Assembly: GCF_018130165.1 (NCBI RefSeq)
Contig: NZ_JAFCLZ010000001.1
Coordinates: 124,001 to 188,000 of the forward strand
DNA length: 64,000 bases
Origin: Bradyrhizobium sp. JYMT SZCCT0180
GTDB lineage: Bacteria; Pseudomonadota; Alphaproteobacteria; Rhizobiales; Xanthobacteraceae
Reading direction: 5' to 3'
Shown: in pieces, positions 61,728 to 64,000 of the stretch
How positions within the stretch are numbered: the stretch's first letter is position 1
Layout: the number at the start of each line of letters is the position of its first letter
Made by a program: the position numbers and the translations under genes
The notes under the pieces: model-generated
The model's database searches: none
Told to the model about the DNA's origin: nothing
What the model saw: only the letters and a program-made list of their open reading frames with translations

Positions 61728-61829
61728 AGCCATATCCGTTCCGATCAAATCGGAACGGGGCTCTGGATTCTTAGTTTGACGCGTTTTCTTGACGCGAACC
61801 GGTATCCACTTCGCTCGAAAACGCTCTAG
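61724..61829. repeat. Palindromic repeat supplying both flanking stop codons
   Basis: CTAGAGC at the left end and GCTCTAG at the right end enclose a perfect hairpin (CCGTTCCGAT / ATCGGAACGG, 61736-61758) and a core TTTGACGCGTTTTCTTGAC...GAACCGGTATCCACTTCG related to the elements at 51383 and 55206. The tetR stop TAG is 61725-61727 and the convergent gene's stop (TAG on the minus strand) is 61826-61828. Confidence 0.85.
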
Positions 61830-62143
61830 CCTCGCAATGCAGCCGGCATCGCCTGCGGCGCCCACGCAAGTCCAAGGGAGGCGAGCGCATGGAACAGGCC
61901 GCACACGAACCAGCCCATCGTCAGCGCCAGAAACGACAACTTCGCCAGGATATCAGCCAGCGGCAAATCATGGCCCGCGATCGAGCTGTTGTAGATCTGG
62001 GCCGAAATCACCAGCAACAGCGCGCCGATCAGGGCAAAGAAAGTGGCGCGCTGCGATCTGGTGAGCCACCGCATCACCAAAAAGTAGAACGGCGAGACGA
62101 ACGCCCCCGCCATCAAACCACCGACGATCCAGAAATCCGCCAT
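61826..62143 (-). CDS. Hypothetical membrane protein, 105 residues
   Basis: A small inner-membrane protein with three hydrophobic segments (WIVGGLMAGAFVSPFYFLVM near residues 5-24, ATFFALIGALLLVISAQIYN, and FLALTMGWFVCGLFHALASL near 71-90). ATG 62143 follows AGGGGG. No family recognised. It is convergent with tetR through a shared repeat, and its upstream gap holds another repeat. Confidence 0.6.
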   Translation of the reverse strand: MADFWIVGGLMAGAFVSPFYFLVMRWLTRSQRATFFALIGALLLVISAQIYNSSIAGHDLPLADILAKLSFLALTMGWFVCGLFHALASLGLAWAPQAMPAALRG

Positions 62144-62240
62144 CTCAGCCCCCTGAGTTTCTCGTAAGCCAGAGATACACGGGAGGCGTTGAAGGGCGTT
62201 GCGGAGGTGGAGTCGGATTTTAGTAAAATTGTATCGACCC

Positions 62241-62363
62241 GTAGGGTGGGCAAAGCCACCGGGTCGCGCGAATGCGCGCCCGATGACAGGCTCCGCGTGC
62301 CCACCATTACACGATCGGGCTAGAATGGTGGGCACGGCGCAAGGGCGCCTTTGCCCACCCTAC
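62241..62363. repeat. Palindromic repeat, family CGTAGGGTGGGCAAAG
   Basis: GTAGGGTGGGCAAAGCC at the left and GCCTTTGCCCACCCTAC at the right pair; GTGCCCACCATT and its complement pair inside. Second copy of the element at 43131-43224. Confidence 0.85.
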
Positions 62364-62370
62364 ATGTTCG

Positions 62371-63345
62371 TCACACCGTCAGAACCGTAGACCCCGTGGT
62401 CTTGCGCGCGGCGAGATCGGCATGGGCCTTGGCCGCGTCCTTTAGCGGATAGGTCTGGTGCACCTCGATCTTGACCGCGCCTGATTTCACCACCTCGAAC
62501 AATTCGTTCGCCATCGCCACGAGATTCTCGCGCTTGGCGGCGTAGGTGAACAGCGTCGGGCGGGTGACGTAGAGCGATCCCTTCGCAGCCAGCAGGCCGA
62601 GGTTGAGCGGTTCGACCGGACCGGAGGCCGCGCCGAACAGCGCGGCGACGCCGAGCGGCGCCAGGCAATCGAGCGATTTCAGGAACGTGTCCTTGCCGAC
62701 GGAATCATACACCACGGGCACCTTGGCGCCGCCGGTGATTTCGTCGACCCGTTTTACGAAATCCTCCTTGGTGTAAATGATCGTGTGGGCGCAACCATGG
62801 GCTTGCGCGAGCTTCGCCTTCTCCTCACTGCCGACGGTGCCGATCACGGTGGCGCCGAGATGCTTGGCCCACTGGCCGAGGATCAGGCCGACGCCGCCGG
62901 CGGCGGCATGCAGCAGGATGGTATCGCCGGATTTGACGCGATAGGTCTGGCGGATCAAATATTGCGTGGTCAGACCCTTCAGCATCATCGCGGCCGCGGT
63001 CTTGTCATCGATGCCGTCGGGCAGCTTCAGCAGGCGATCGGCCGGAATCAGCCGCGCCTCGGAATAGGCGCCAAGCGGCGAGGCGCCATAGGCGACGCGA
63101 TCACCGGGCTTCAGGTCGGTGACGCCGGGACCTACTTCCTCGACCACGCCGGCGCCCTCGCTGCCGAGCCCGCTCGGCAGTTGCTGGGGATAGACCCCCG
63201 AGCGGTTGTAGATGTCGACGAAGTTCAAACCAACCGCGGTGTGGCGGATGCGCGCCTCGCCGGGGCCGGGCTTGCCTACCTGGACTTCCTCCCAGCTAAG
63301 GACCTCGGGACCGCCGGTCTTATGAAAACGAATGGCGTGCGTCAT
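62371..63345 (-). CDS. qor: NAD(P)H:quinone oxidoreductase (Qor-like, MDR superfamily)
   Basis: A 324-residue zinc-free medium-chain reductase. The N-terminus AIRFHKTGGPEVLSWEEVQV and GLNFVDIYNRSGVYPQQLPS are typical of QOR, and AAAGGVGLILGQWAKHLGAT near residues 147-166 is the nucleotide-binding motif with G-x-G-x-x-G. The catalytic-zinc Cys of alcohol dehydrogenases is absent. It reduces quinones or 2-alkenals with NADPH. A Rieske gene lies 51 bp upstream on the same strand. Confidence 0.9.
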   Translation of the reverse strand: MTHAIRFHKTGGPEVLSWEEVQVGKPGPGEARIRHTAVGLNFVDIYNRSGVYPQQLPSGLGSEGAGVVEEVGPGVTDLKPGDRVAYGASPLGAYSEARLIPADRLLKLPDGIDDKTAAAMMLKGLTTQYLIRQTYRVKSGDTILLHAAAGGVGLILGQWAKHLGATVIGTVGSEEKAKLAQAHGCAHTIIYTKEDFVKRVDEITGGAKVPVVYDSVGKDTFLKSLDCLAPLGVAALFGAASGPVEPLNLGLLAAKGSLYVTRPTLFTYAAKRENLVAMANELFEVVKSGAVKIEVHQTYPLKDAAKAHADLAARKTTGSTVLTV

Positions 63346-63396
63346 GGGATGCTTCTTCCTTCGGGTGGGATGAAAAGAGAAAAATGTTGCGGCGGT

Positions 63397-63843
63397 TCAG
63401 GTCTCGATGATGACGTAGCTGTCCTCGACATGGACCGCGAACGTCTCGGCCACGTAAGGGCCCTTCTCGAGGTCTTCAAGACCTTTGGCAAGATCTTCGA
63501 CAAGTGCTTCGCCGCTTTCGATCGCGACCGGATAGGAGCGGATCTTGAAGCGCTTCGGATCGAAATATGATTGGCCGTTGCGCATGTCGAATTCCCAGCC
63601 GTGCCAGGCGCAACGCAGCAGTTCGCCGACCCGCGAGCGCCGATAGACGCCCGGCTCCGGCGAGGTCAAGCGCGCCACGCACGCCGCCTTTTCCAGCGGC
63701 GCACCGGCATGCGGACAGCGATTGAGCAACGCGAAGAACTCGCCATTGACGTGGAACACGACGATATCGCGGCCTTCGACGCCGAAAACCTTGTTGCCGC
63801 CGGGCGGGATGTCTGACGTGCGGGCGACGATGTGCCGGGTCAT
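63397..63843 (-). CDS. Rieske [2Fe-2S] domain protein
   Basis: A 148-residue ferredoxin-type protein. NRCPHAGAPLEKA (near residues 42-54) and LLRCAWHGWEFD (near 75-86) are the Cys-x-His and Cys-x-x-His pairs that bind the cluster. A stand-alone Rieske protein donates electrons to an oxygenase or acts with a paired hydrolase. The start shares one base with the stop of the upstream amidohydrolase (TAATG), so the two are co-translated and likely act in one catabolic step. Confidence 0.88.
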   Translation of the reverse strand: MTRHIVARTSDIPPGGNKVFGVEGRDIVVFHVNGEFFALLNRCPHAGAPLEKAACVARLTSPEPGVYRRSRVGELLRCAWHGWEFDMRNGQSYFDPKRFKIRSYPVAIESGEALVEDLAKGLEDLEKGPYVAETFAVHVEDSYVIIET

Positions 63844-64000
63844 TATAGTTTGTACACCCCGCGCGCATTGCTCGAGAAAATCTTCTGCCGCTCGATCTCC
63901 GACAGCGGGGTCCTGAACGCGAAGCGCGGATCGTCAAAATCCCAATGCGGGTAATCCGACGAGAACAGCAGGCGATCGACACCGACCCATTCGATCAGCG
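63843..64000 (-). CDS. Amidohydrolase family protein, C-terminal part (5' end outside window)
   Basis: The visible 52 C-terminal residues include VDRLLFSSDYPHWDFDDP, where SDYPH carries the metal-binding Asp and His motif of the amidohydrolase-2 (ACMSD-like) family, then SSNARGVYKL at the end with the N-A-R block typical of the family's C-terminus. The start lies beyond the window edge at 64000. Coupled by TAATG to the Rieske gene. Confidence 0.8.
   Translation of the reverse strand, partial: LIEWVGVDRLLFSSDYPHWDFDDPRFAFRTPLSEIERQKIFSSNARGVYKL

Overview
The window is about 64 kb of GC-rich alphaproteobacterial chromosome, most likely Bradyrhizobium or a close relative (Nitrobacteraceae). The evidence is the gene content (Bug/Tct transporters, several luciferase-like monooxygenases, a MddA-type methyltransferase, YiaAB proteins), the frequent GTG/TTG starts, and many palindromic intergenic repeats of the kinds I associate with Bradyrhizobium. 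No rRNA, tRNA, CRISPR array, integrase or transposase was seen. Most genes fit a stable chromosomal background rather than a mobile island.

Region 1 (1-14.5 kb) is an exopolysaccharide locus: GT4 and GT2 glycosyltransferases, a Wzy-like polymerase, a GH26-like glycoside hydrolase coupled to an acyltransferase-SGNH protein, a Wzx-like flippase, a methyltransferase, a polysaccharide deacetylase, a Wzz/BY-kinase-like protein with a degenerate P-loop, a WecB/TagA/CpsF transferase and GalE. Together they could build, decorate, flip, polymerise and trim a repeat-unit polymer. A cupin, a DUF6492-like protein and a very large GAF(x5)-GGDEF-EAL c-di-GMP protein follow (14.6-20.9 kb).

Region 2 (21-50 kb) is metabolic and transport-rich. 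It holds a dehydrogenase / flavin monooxygenase / fumarylacetoacetase-like operon; an orphan Bug protein with LysR and TauE-type exporter neighbours; and a glutamate-type ABC transporter (gltIJKL) between a D-amino-acid aminotransferase, a LysR regulator and a DadA-like D-amino-acid dehydrogenase, with two identical LysR-type palindromes upstream of dadA. It also holds a complete TctCBA tricarboxylate-type transporter with an IclR regulator, an M20 peptidase divergent from a second flavin monooxygenase, a benzoylformate-decarboxylase-like enzyme, a GFA-family protein without its catalytic-zinc cysteines, an old yellow enzyme next to a ModE-type regulator, and divergent aldehyde dehydrogenase and SDR genes.

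Region 3 (50-64 kb) starts with a long gene-free stretch of composite repeats. It continues with a CadC-like wHTH-TPR regulator, a MddA-type methanethiol S-methyltransferase and small secreted or zinc-ribbon proteins, then a translationally coupled GNAT/membrane protein pair. The most interesting locus is at 57.7-61.7 kb: PspA/IM30, two near-identical YiaAB proteins, three tandem paralogous small membrane proteins and a small two-helix protein, all on one strand and divergent from a TetR regulator. Three near-identical palindromes lie between pspA and tetR. I regard this as a candidate undescribed envelope-stress module. The window ends with a quinone oxidoreductase, a Rieske protein and the 3' end of an amidohydrolase.

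At least twelve palindromic repeats lie between genes, many of them as two copies of the same family. One supplies the stop codons of both flanking genes.
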